Source: Paenibacillus pectinilyticus
GTDB taxonomy: Bacteria > Bacillota > Bacilli > Paenibacillales > NBRC-103111
Assembly (NCBI RefSeq): GCF_001700435.1
Contig: NZ_LYPC01000010.1
Location: forward strand, 124,001 to 188,000
Length of the DNA stretch: 64,000 bases
Direction of reading: 5' to 3'
Position 1 is the stretch's first letter. Each line of letters begins with the position of its first letter. The translations under genes were made by a program, and so were the position numbers. Of the stretch, positions 26,916 to 35,400 are shown piece by piece. The notes under the pieces are model-generated. The model was not told the origin of the DNA, searched no databases, and saw only the letters and a list, made by a program, of their open reading frames with translations.

Positions 26916-28043
26916 TTAAGCCGGGCCCGTTGACTCCCCGATGATTAGCTTGGCATCCAAGCTCGTTTTATTCAATACCTTCTCGCCGCGCTTCAGCTTC
27001 AGCACATTCTCAACAGCAAGCCTGCCGATTTCATCTTCATTCTGAATCATATGTGTAAAGCGGTAGCCGCTGCCCAGCGTCGTAGGCGGACTGTCAAAAC
27101 AAAGGATCGATATATCCTCAGGAATCTGAAGCCCCATCTGCTCCACGGCCGCTTTGGCTAATAACGCAATGTTATACTCAATAGCGAATAAAGCAGTAAT
27201 GTCAGGATTGTTCCGCAGATGCTCCTTGATCATATGGATATCTTGATCAATATTCGGTTGATGGAACGAATTTGGAAGCGTGGAGGTGATTTCATCCAGC
27301 CACAGGGATCGATCAACAAGAACACCGCGTTCCGCGTGAGCACGGACGAATCCTTCAATGCGGTCTTCGACTGCCGTTGTATCCATAGGCGGCGGTGTCA
27401 GTAAGCAAATCTGCTTATGCCCCAGATCAAGCAAATAGTCTGTACCTGTGCGGGCCGCGCTGATGTTATCCGTGCTGATTGACGCCGCAGCAACGCCTTT
27501 GAGATGGCGATCCACCAACACTAACGGAAACTGGCCGATGACCAGCTTTAGAATCTCAGCATTGTAGAACTCCCCTTGTGCAGGAAAAACAATGATACCA
27601 TCTACACCTAATTCGAGAAACGACCGGATCGCTTTCTCTTCATTTTCAGGAATGCCGAAAGAGCGGCGCAAGACAAGGAAACTATCATTTTCCGCGGAAG
27701 CTTGCTCCATTCCATAGATCATTTCTGTGCCAAACGTGTTGCCGAAATCCGTTATAACAAGGCCAATCAGCGTATGTTTGCCGCGGTCCTCGGACGATGC
27801 GGTTTCCGAAGCTGGTTCCCCTTCTTCCGCAACGAAGGAGCCTTTACCTGGCTTGCGGACAATGAGTCCTACTTCGGCCAGCATCTCCAAAGCCTTCTTG
27901 CTTGTAATTCGACTCACGTTATAATCATCTGCCAGTTCCTTCTCGGAAGGAACACGATCGCCAATGTTATATTTGCGCTGTAATATCTCTTCTCGTAACG
28001 TTTCAAATATCCGCTCATAAATGGGTCTCGAATCTGTTGACAA
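26916..28043 (-). CDS. GntR-type regulator with LacI-like sugar-binding domain
   Basis: 375 residues. An N-terminal GntR winged helix (about 1-75: EKELADDYNVSRITSKKALEML) is fused to a LacI/periplasmic-binding-like domain (about 90-370: LIGLVITDFGNTFG; GVDGIIVFPAQG; ISILCFDSPPTTLG), the AraR architecture. TTG start at 28043 with GGGAG 9 bases upstream. It lies directly upstream of the GH125 operon on the same strand and is the likely mannan-responsive repressor. Confidence 0.92.
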   Translation of the reverse strand: MSTDSRPIYERIFETLREEILQRKYNIGDRVPSEKELADDYNVSRITSKKALEMLAEVGLIVRKPGKGSFVAEEGEPASETASSEDRGKHTLIGLVITDFGNTFGTEMIYGMEQASAENDSFLVLRRSFGIPENEEKAIRSFLELGVDGIIVFPAQGEFYNAEILKLVIGQFPLVLVDRHLKGVAAASISTDNISAARTGTDYLLDLGHKQICLLTPPPMDTTAVEDRIEGFVRAHAERGVLVDRSLWLDEITSTLPNSFHQPNIDQDIHMIKEHLRNNPDITALFAIEYNIALLAKAAVEQMGLQIPEDISILCFDSPPTTLGSGYRFTHMIQNEDEIGRLAVENVLKLKRGEKVLNKTSLDAKLIIGESTGPA

Positions 28044-28069
28044 TGCTCCCCACTCCCTACAATTGCACG

Positions 28070-28110
28070 AATGTTATATCATATAGTGATATTAATATAT
28101 CATGTTATAC
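28070..28110. promoter_or_regulatory. AT-rich quasi-palindrome upstream of the mannan regulator
   Basis: GTTATATCATATA and TATATCATGTTATAC flank GTGATATTAA about 30-60 bases before the regulator start. A possible autoregulatory operator; the arms are imperfect. Confidence 0.3.
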
Positions 28111-28185
28111 GTGGTTTGGGAAGATGGCAGGTTAGACGAAGGCATGCTAATCTTTGTTTCAAATTTACCTACTAACTACAACACC

Positions 28186-28207
28186 AAAAGGCTGCGCGCG
28201 GCAGCCT
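28186..28207 (-). terminator. Terminator of the EamA transporter gene
   Basis: AGGCTGC-cgcgc-GCAGCCT followed by TTTTGG on the minus strand, 27 bases after the stop. Confidence 0.75.
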
Positions 28208-28233
28208 CATCCTAGTAAATCATATGCATGTAC

Positions 28234-29202
28234 TTACGCAGTAACATTCCCTTTATTACGGCTCATAAACCATAACGTTGACCAAATCAGGACAAATCCT
28301 ATTAGTTGACCAATCGTCAACTTTTGACCGAAGACAAGCCAATTCATACATACGCCAACTGCTGGAAACGCAAGTTCCGCAAATGTCGCAAAGAACGCTT
28401 TGGTAGATGACAAGCCTTTATAATAAAGCAGCATGCTCAATAATCCCGGGAAAAAGGCCTGAAACAGCAGGTTTACCGCAATAATCATGAGTCCACCACT
28501 CGAACCATTCAACTGCCAATGATCCCCGCTTACCAATAGAACAACCAATAAAAGAGGAAGTGCCATTAGGAACCGAAGCGAAGTGACAACAGGAAAATCC
28601 AAGTTTTTTTGGAGTAGAAATTTCCCCATCACGGTGGAACCACCCCATAATACCGCTGCTAAAATGGAAAATAAACAGCTTAATGTGCCTAAATCCTTCA
28701 TGCCCATGCCAGGTGAACCTAGACCAAACGTCAACAAATAGGTACCTAGCAATGCCACTCCGATGTAGGCAAAAAATTTCGATGGCAACGTTTCTTTTAG
28801 TAGAACCCGTGCCAAGATGATAGCAAATAAGGGTTGTAATTTTTGCAGGAGTAAAATGGCATTTGCGCTGCCATGTGCGAAAGCTGCTGTAAATAGAATA
28901 GTGGCAATGGCTGAGCCTCCCCACGAGATGAAGAGCAGCGCGCCAATAACCGCGGCGGTTAGTTTGCCAGTTAATGTCTTACGGTACTTTAACAACACAG
29001 GGACCGCATAAAGCGCTAGTAGCACATGCTCCATGAATACGATTTGTGCTGAAGTAAAACTTTTCAGAAGAAGAATGCGGAATAGAGGATCCAATCCCCA
29101 GAGTGTTGCGCCAAGTGCTACGTACCAAATCCCACTTAAGCCGCGTGATCGCGATGCTTGTGAAACGGTGCTCGTACTGCCCATCTTAAATGTATTTTCC
29201 AA
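28234..29202 (-). CDS. EamA/DMT-family transporter, candidate riboflavin transporter
   Basis: 322 residues, ten predicted membrane helices as two EamA repeats (WYVALGATLWGLDPLF in the first; FAELAFPAVGVCMNWLVFG in the second). TTG start at 29202 supported by AGGAGG 8 bases upstream; an ATG at 29184 is a fallback. EamA proteins export or import many metabolites. The FMN riboswitch and terminator immediately upstream point to riboflavin/FMN, as with the RibN-type EamA importers known in other bacteria. Function inferred from the riboswitch, not from the protein. Confidence 0.85.
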   Translation of the reverse strand: MENTFKMGSTSTVSQASRSRGLSGIWYVALGATLWGLDPLFRILLLKSFTSAQIVFMEHVLLALYAVPVLLKYRKTLTGKLTAAVIGALLFISWGGSAIATILFTAAFAHGSANAILLLQKLQPLFAIILARVLLKETLPSKFFAYIGVALLGTYLLTFGLGSPGMGMKDLGTLSCLFSILAAVLWGGSTVMGKFLLQKNLDFPVVTSLRFLMALPLLLVVLLVSGDHWQLNGSSGGLMIIAVNLLFQAFFPGLLSMLLYYKGLSSTKAFFATFAELAFPAVGVCMNWLVFGQKLTIGQLIGFVLIWSTLWFMSRNKGNVTA

Positions 29203-29251
29203 TTCAAAAACCTCCTGCGGATTGTTTTGAATTGAACCTTCTCAAGAGACC

Positions 29252-29280
29252 AAAAACCCCCGTTCACTTTCAACGGGGGC
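29252..29280 (-). terminator. Riboswitch-controlled terminator
   Basis: CCCCCGTT-gaaagtg-AACGGGGG followed by TTTTTG on the minus strand, between the FMN aptamer and the transporter start. It is the expected expression platform: FMN binding would promote this hairpin. Confidence 0.85.
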
Positions 29281-29329
29281 ATTGACAAACAGACCTGCTA
29301 AATGATTGAAAATTTAACAAGTTGTTCTT

Positions 29330-29472
29330 GACCTTCTCCCATCCGGACTATAACCGTCGGCCTTGGAATTCCACCAAGTCAGTCCCAAGCCATTACAGCT
29401 TAGGAGTCGCGGGCTTAGATACATACGTACGTATCCTCACCGCCGGTAGGGGATTTCACCCTGCCCCGAAGG
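29330..29472 (-). ncRNA. FMN riboswitch (RFN element)
   Basis: On the minus strand the conserved RFN core is readable in order: GGGGCAGGGTGAAATCCCC, CCTACCGGCGGTGAGGATA, AGCCCGCGACTCC, GGACTGACTTGGTGGAATTC, CAAGGCCGACGG and TAGTCCGGATGGGAGAAGG. This is the complete aptamer. It represses the downstream EamA gene when FMN is abundant. Confidence 0.95.
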
Positions 29473-29533
29473 TTCATATTCGATTAAACTGTATATTATC
29501 AGGTTATAGTTTAACTGGCAACCTTTTTTTAAG

Positions 29534-30577
29534 CTAGATCACAAACTTAACACCCGTTAGCTTTTCACTCAGCTCCCACAAACGCTGAGCATCCTCTGGC
29601 TCGATGGCCCACGGGCGCACGCCATAGCCCTTCCCACTATCAGCGGGCACAGCTTCAGCAATGTCACAATCCTCACAATAAACGCCGCCCATACCGGCTA
29701 ACGCATCACTGGTTGCACACCACACCGAAGTAGCTGCACCTTGCTTGATCGTTTTAAAATGATCCCCTTTCTCTTTCTTCTTAAAATTCGTAAGTTTAAC
29801 GATATCCAACTTATTCGCTAGGTTTATTAAGCCGCTTTGCAGCTTCTTCACAAGCTTCGAAGTATTCTCATCTAAGCTAAATCTGCTGATCCCCGTTGTT
29901 GGAATTAAGCCGGGGTGAACGGCAAATGCGCGGACACCGTGAGATTTCGCTAATCTGTCCAGCTCAACAGCAAAAAGCACGTTGGCAGACTTGGATTGCG
30001 CGTAAGCCTTCCATTTGTCATAGGCAATCGTCTCAAAGTTAGGATCTTCAAAAATAACTCCGCCCAAGCGCTGAGCCCTGGAGGAGACTGCAACGACCCT
30101 TGCGTTTCCAGCTTTCTTTAACGCAGGCATAAGCCGCGCTGTTAGTTGAAAATGCCCGAGATGATTGGTCGCGAATTGAGCTTCATAACCGCGTGCGTCA
30201 CGCATGAGTGGCGATGCCATGATCCCGGCACTGTTAATTAAGATATCCAAGGGTCTGCCCGAAGATAAAAAACGCGCTGCAAAAGCGTCTATCGATTGGG
30301 GATCCATCAGATTCAAAATCTCCAATTCTACGCGTGGGAGATGGCCAACAGCAGCTCGTGCTTTTTCCCGCGTTCGCGCTGGTACAATGACAGTAGCTCC
30401 CGCTTCAGCAAGTACCCGCGTCGTTTCAATACCAATACCTGAATAACCGCCAGTCACAATCGCCACTTTTCCATGTAGGTTACGATTTCCTAATGCTTGC
30501 TTGGCCGTTGTCCGGTAGCTGAATCCCGATTGGATGGGGGACTGAATCATACTATTAATGTGTGACTCTATTTTCAT
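29534..30577 (-). CDS. Short-chain dehydrogenase/reductase
   Basis: 347 residues from the ATG at 30577, chosen for AGGAGG 9 bases upstream; the frame is open to 30604. Rossmann motif VTGGYSGIGIETTR (TGxxxGIG), NSAGI (NNAG-type), and the catalytic Ser with YDKWKAYAQSKSANV (YxxxK). The closest style is the retinol-dehydrogenase/WWOX-like SDRs; substrate unknown. It overlaps the ArsR gene by 23 bases, so the two form an operon. Confidence 0.9.
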   Translation of the reverse strand: MKIESHINSMIQSPIQSGFSYRTTAKQALGNRNLHGKVAIVTGGYSGIGIETTRVLAEAGATVIVPARTREKARAAVGHLPRVELEILNLMDPQSIDAFAARFLSSGRPLDILINSAGIMASPLMRDARGYEAQFATNHLGHFQLTARLMPALKKAGNARVVAVSSRAQRLGGVIFEDPNFETIAYDKWKAYAQSKSANVLFAVELDRLAKSHGVRAFAVHPGLIPTTGISRFSLDENTSKLVKKLQSGLINLANKLDIVKLTNFKKKEKGDHFKTIKQGAATSVWCATSDALAGMGGVYCEDCDIAEAVPADSGKGYGVRPWAIEPEDAQRLWELSEKLTGVKFVI

Positions 30578-30941
30578 CAGAGATCGCCTCCTGGTTATTT
30601 TCATTTGGGGTTTCGACTATAAGGAGCTCCTCAATGTGCGTAAACAGCTTTTTGAGCCCCATCAGTTTACTCGACATGTCCAAGTAGTAGTAATTCATGG
30701 TCGCCACCTTGTACATTTGGACGATGCCAGCATCTTTCAATATTTTGAGATGATGGGACACCGCAGGTCTGGACAGATGGGTTTGAGCCGTAATCTCCCC
30801 CACGCGCAAGCCGTCACACCCCGCATCAATAAGTGCCATCATGATTAATTGTCTTGTTTCATCCCCGATAGCAGCCAATACGTGTGTACATGCCTTTAGA
30901 TCGGATTTCACAGCATCTAATTTCTTGCTATCGTTCATCAT
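30555..30941 (-). CDS. ArsR-family transcriptional regulator
   Basis: 128 residues from the ATG at 30941 (AAGGGG 9 bases upstream); the frame opens at 30962. Winged helix: LAAIGDETRQLIMMALID, recognition helix HLSRPAVSHHLKILKDAGIV. The metal-site Cys pairs of classical ArsR proteins are not clear, so it may sense something other than metal. It overlaps and probably controls the SDR gene. Confidence 0.9.
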   Translation of the reverse strand: MMNDSKKLDAVKSDLKACTHVLAAIGDETRQLIMMALIDAGCDGLRVGEITAQTHLSRPAVSHHLKILKDAGIVQMYKVATMNYYYLDMSSKLMGLKKLFTHIEELLIVETPNENNQEAISDENRVTH

Positions 30942-31061
30942 TGTGTCGGTCCCCTTGTTCAATGGTTTAAACGCTTGATCGCCTTAAACTTAGCATAGGC
31001 ATTTCAGCGTTACAACATCGGGAAAGAAAATCGAGACGGATGATCGCGGTGACGAAAATGC

Positions 31062-31092
31062 AAAAAAGCCCGTCGCAGGAAGGCTTCGGGGC
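31062..31092 (-). terminator. Terminator after the small lipoprotein gene
   Basis: GCCC...GGGC hairpin (GCCCCGAAG to CGACGGGC) followed by TTTTTTG on the minus strand. The rest of the 30963-31133 gap shows only the ArsR upstream region. Confidence 0.6.
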
Positions 31093-31133
31093 GCATTGGG
31101 ATTTGGTATTATGGGTTGGATTAAGGGGAATAG

Positions 31134-31580
31134 TTACGGTATATTGCCATCTAATGTTGACACTTTTCCAAATGACTCAACAATTTTTCTAAGATAATTA
31201 TCAAAGTCTGTTTCATTTTCAGGGATAATATTGTAGTACATATCTAATGACAACATATTCTTTGCAAATCCAATTTTCGTTTCTTTATTTAAACTTGTTA
31301 GTTGACCAGCATAAGTATACCCTGTAAATGGCTCAGGCTGTTTCGCTTTTTTATACGTGTGTTCATTCAAAAAATCCCAGAATTCATTTATTTTCCTTTC
31401 ATCCGTGGTTCGAAATAGTGCCCCAGTCCCGCCATCTCTAAATTCGATTTTGGTTATATCTCTCTCAGCTAATCCGATCAAATCTTTAAATGTTATTGTT
31501 TGATTACTTGATTTGCAAGATGTCATTAAGCATAGAAGCGACAGACATATTAGGATTGCTTTTATACTACGCATGGTCAC
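31134..31580 (-). CDS. Small lipoprotein, unknown function
   Basis: 148 residues with a lipoprotein signal ending LMTSC (Cys about 22), then an acidic/mixed domain of about 125 residues. The segment KIEFRDGGTGA is shared with the next gene upstream, so the two are related extracellular proteins of one family. No known family recognised. They are 24 bases apart and co-transcribed. Confidence 0.75.
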   Translation of the reverse strand: MTMRSIKAILICLSLLCLMTSCKSSNQTITFKDLIGLAERDITKIEFRDGGTGALFRTTDERKINEFWDFLNEHTYKKAKQPEPFTGYTYAGQLTSLNKETKIGFAKNMLSLDMYYNIIPENETDFDNYLRKIVESFGKVSTLDGNIP

Positions 31581-31604
31581 TCCTTTAGAAATTAATTCTA
31601 GGAA

Positions 31605-31970
31605 TCAATTCAACTTTTCAAATTTCTTTTTAATATAAGTATAATCAATCAAACTCCCCTTAGCTTTATAGAAATAACCTTTGTATCTAACGGTGTCCTC
31701 TGAGTTTATGATTAGTTGTTTAACTGGCTTACCCTTCTTATCATATACCGTAGTTTTGAAACTGAAGCCCATGTATCCAAATGATGATTTCCCTTTCTGA
31801 AAGGTGATTCCTCTCAGGTTATTTATGATATGTTCAATGTCATCTTTGTTTGTAAGTTCCAGTTCTACCCCTGTTCCACCATTAAATATGATGATCTTGG
31901 AGACTTCGGCAGCTTTATGTATTAGTCTGTGAGGTAGGTATGAAGTGCCTACAAAGACGACGATTATCAC
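31605..31970 (-). CDS. Small membrane-anchored protein, paralogue of the lipoprotein
   Basis: 121 residues from the GTG at 31970, in the middle of a hydrophobic run. The frame continues upstream without ATG/GTG/TTG to a CTG at 32009, which has AAGGTG before it and would add MKFSWKYVLLLVL, making a proper basic-then-hydrophobic anchor. The body has KIIIFNGGTGVE, matching KIEFRDGGTGA in the neighbour. The real start is therefore uncertain and may be CTG. Function unknown. Confidence 0.65.
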   Translation of the reverse strand: MIIVVFVGTSYLPHRLIHKAAEVSKIIIFNGGTGVELELTNKDDIEHIINNLRGITFQKGKSSFGYMGFSFKTTVYDKKGKPVKQLIINSEDTVRYKGYFYKAKGSLIDYTYIKKKFEKLN

Positions 31971-32227
31971 TAAAACTAGTAGAAGGACGTATTTCCAGGA
32001 AAACTTCAGAGTATCACCTTCTAACGAATGTGGTTTGGGTAAATACGTAAATCGGTTTAATTTTACACAATTTTACAACGATCATTCTCTGTGCATCCCT
32101 TTAGATGATCCTACACTGGTTTCTTCCCATCATTTTGGTATTGATTCTCCATGTTCTGCCCCTAATTTTATCATCCTTACAAAATATTGGAAATAATAAC
32201 CTTGCAAGAAAAAAGAGGGTGTCCCAA

Positions 32228-32275
32228 AAAACAAAGCCATCTCTTAGGTCTTATTAGACCTTTAGAGACAGCCTC
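32228..32275 (-). terminator. Terminator of the giant S-layer protein gene
   Basis: Nested stem GTCTCT...AGAGATGGC with inner AGGTCT-aata-AGACCT, followed by TTTGTTTTTT on the minus strand. It lies beyond the tandem repeat at 32311-32489. Confidence 0.65.
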
Positions 32276-32310
32276 GTTTGAGAGAGTACTTGCCGAATAG
32301 GAAATCCCAG

Positions 32311-32489
32311 TGTGCTTATTGCCTCAGAAATCGCGATTTTTCGTGCGATAAGCCCATAGCGAGTGCGTATTGGTCGCATGAAGTGCCATTTTGAGCGCAT
32401 ACTTGGTTAATAAGCAATCATAGCGTGCTTATTGCTTCAGATCCAGCGAATTTTCGTGCAATAAGACCACTGAGGGTGTGTATTGTTCG
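32311..32489. repeat. Imperfect tandem repeat, period 113 bp
   Basis: Two copies (starting GTGCTTATTG at 32311 and at 32424) share GTGCTTATTGC-TCAGA, TTTTCGTGC-ATAAG and GTATTG-TCGC in register over about 66 bases. Non-coding, just after the giant gene stop. Resembles dispersed intergenic repeats; function unknown. Confidence 0.6.
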
Positions 32490-32491
32490 CT

Positions 32492-35400
32492 CTAATTGAT
32501 AAATTGCACATATTGTAAAAATCTTTTGATCATGACAGCAGTCTCCGCACGACTTGCCAAGTCCGAGGGTGCCACAGATCCATCTGCTTTTCCTTGAATA
32601 ATGCTTGTTTTAATTAATTGGGCTAAGGCATGTTGCGCCCATGAGCTAACGGATGCTTTATCTGTATAACTGCTGAGAATTTCATCCTGTTTATCCGTTA
32701 CATCAACAGGTTTATTAACATACTGCAATGCGCGGGACAACATAACTGCCATTTGTTCACGAGTAATGGGATCATTGGGCTTAAATGTACCATCCAAGTA
32801 GCCTTCAACTAGCTTAGCATCAACCGCGGTTGCGATCGTGCTAGCATACCAGTCCGCATCCCCGATATCATTGAAGGCAGTCGATGTGTTAACCGTAGTT
32901 AAGCCTAGAGAGCGTACAAGAATGGCTGCGAACTCTGCGCTTGTAATCGAATCATCTGGAGCGAAATGAGTTCCCGATTTCCCATTGACAATGGTCTTAG
33001 CAGCCAACAAATCAATCTCATTCTTTGCCCAATGGCTGCTTACATCAGAGAATGACTTACTGCTGGAAACTACCGCGTAAATACTGTTTCCGTTACGTTT
33101 CATATCAACTTCCGTCGTGCCATCGACCACTTTGAATGTAGCTGGAACAAAGCTGAAAGTCCCCTTCTCAGGATCATACAGCACAGCAGTTGCTTTAGTA
33201 GGATCAATGGACCCAGGAATGATCATTGATCTTTTCACATACGTACTACCGAAATGATTGACAATAACCGTTTTCCCATTTGCTTGGGCAGTGATACTGA
33301 AGTCGATGGCAGGTGAAAGGAATGTAAGGCCCTCACTTTGCAGGGTAGTCGACATTTGATCTGCCACAGCTCCTGTTACTTTTTCAATAGCGACACAGAT
33401 CGTGATATCCTGTGCATTTACACCTAGACTCTGCGCTAAGGCATTCATCTCTAATACCTTGATTGGCATTTCATACGTACCCAAATCCGTTTGCACAATG
33501 ACTTTCGCATCAGGTGTAGCCAGCAAAGCATCGATCCATGCGGAAGCAGGAAGATTAATCATCGCATGACTTCCATCATTTTTTACATCGATGAGAATCG
33601 TTTGTGCCTCAACATCATTACCCTTGATTACATAGAAGGCATCTTTAAGTTTGTTCGCATCAATCGTAACGGTCGTTTCCGGTTTACCATTGGCATTCGT
33701 TCCATGGACAATTGTCATTGCGTCATCACTTAATTTGACTCCATGGGAATTGTCAGTTGGTGGTGTAAACGTTGTATCATTCGTTGATACTACCGTTACA
33801 TAGATTGACTTTTCAATTTGGCCATCCGAAGTCTTCGCCTTAACGATCGTCTGACCTAAACCAACTGCATGGACCATCCCGCTTGAAGAAACGTAGGCGA
33901 CTTTATGATCTGCCGAAGTCCATACCACCTCTTTATTGGTCGCATTCTGAGGTGCTACAGCCGTACTGATTGCAAAACTTGAACCTAGCTTCACACTGAT
34001 TGGGTTCGATGTATTTGCCGTTAAATCTGCAACTCTGATCGGCGCAGGGGCAGAACTACCCGTGACATCTACGCTGCCTAGATTTAGCCATCCTTTTCCT
34101 TCTACTTCTTTATTTGCAAAATAAAATGGATTAGCATCCGCATTAACGTCTGTTAATGGATTCACAAAACGAAGCAAAATCTGATAATTCCCATTACTTA
34201 AATCAGGATTGGCGATTGATTCAAATAACTTATTATGATTAAACCCGTTATCATTAGGAAGCACGCCGTGCAAATCCCACCCGGGTTCCCAAATTTTCAC
34301 GATACTGTCTCCTAATTTCGCTGCTAGCTCGACTTTCCAGTTGTAGTAAAATGGTGCAACCCCATTGTTCTGGATTTCCATTCCAACCTTCAAGCTTCCA
34401 CCTGCCGCATCCAAATAAGCGGTTGGTACCGTGTATTCGTACCCCAAGCTGCGTGATCCCGCTTGCGCTCTTTCCAACGCTTCGCTTTCCAAAGGAACCT
34501 GAAATACCCCTTGGTCAATCATCCACGAAGCATGCGTCAGATTTACGCTCGTATTGAAATCTTCTCCCTGTTTGCCATCTATCGGCTGATCAGGCTCATT
34601 ATAAATGGGTGGATTATGATTCCACATCTTCACTTGCGTTTCCGGTCTTACCTCTCCGCCCATACTTTTGGTTTGCCAAAAGTTCGTGTCGCCGGCATCG
34701 ATTGTCCGACCCCAGAATTCCCAATTTTGACCGCCCATGCTTAAAGGAAGTGTCTCAAAAGCAAAGGAATCATCGTGATAGCCGATATCGAAATTTTTCG
34801 TCTCAAACGATGCATTTGCCATCGGATACCTCAATACCAGCTTGGTTTTGTTGAAAGCGGCATCCATTGCAGTGAGAACACGTTTTAGGTTGTCATTCGA
34901 AGGCATCCTATTCGGATTAGGTTGGCTAGCCCCTGCTGGAACAAACTGTCCGTCATACGGATAGGTGTGCCACTCTCCCCAGAATCCAATCAATCCCGCC
35001 ATGATATAGCCAACGCGTGGATCACCGTCATATCGCTGTCCCATCGCTTGAATGAAGTTTTCCAATGCTGACATCAAATGAGGATCATTGTAATCTGGCG
35101 CTACGCTAGTAGCATTCGGATCCGTCCCGTTTAAGTAAGCATCATAGCTATACGTTTTCAAACCTTCATCCAGTAAAAATTGTGGAATGCCTGATGCTTT
35201 ATTTGGATAATCCAAATAAATGCGGAACACGGCCTGATGACCTCTGGAGGCGATATCGGCAATTCTTTTATCCATGGCATCCCAATTAAATTGGTCGAGC
35301 CCACTCATGATTTGCTTAAGCGGCATATAGAAGAATTCCATACTATACGGCATTTGTGATAGATTATCCCGCCAGTTATCGCCAACCGTATAATAGGCTT

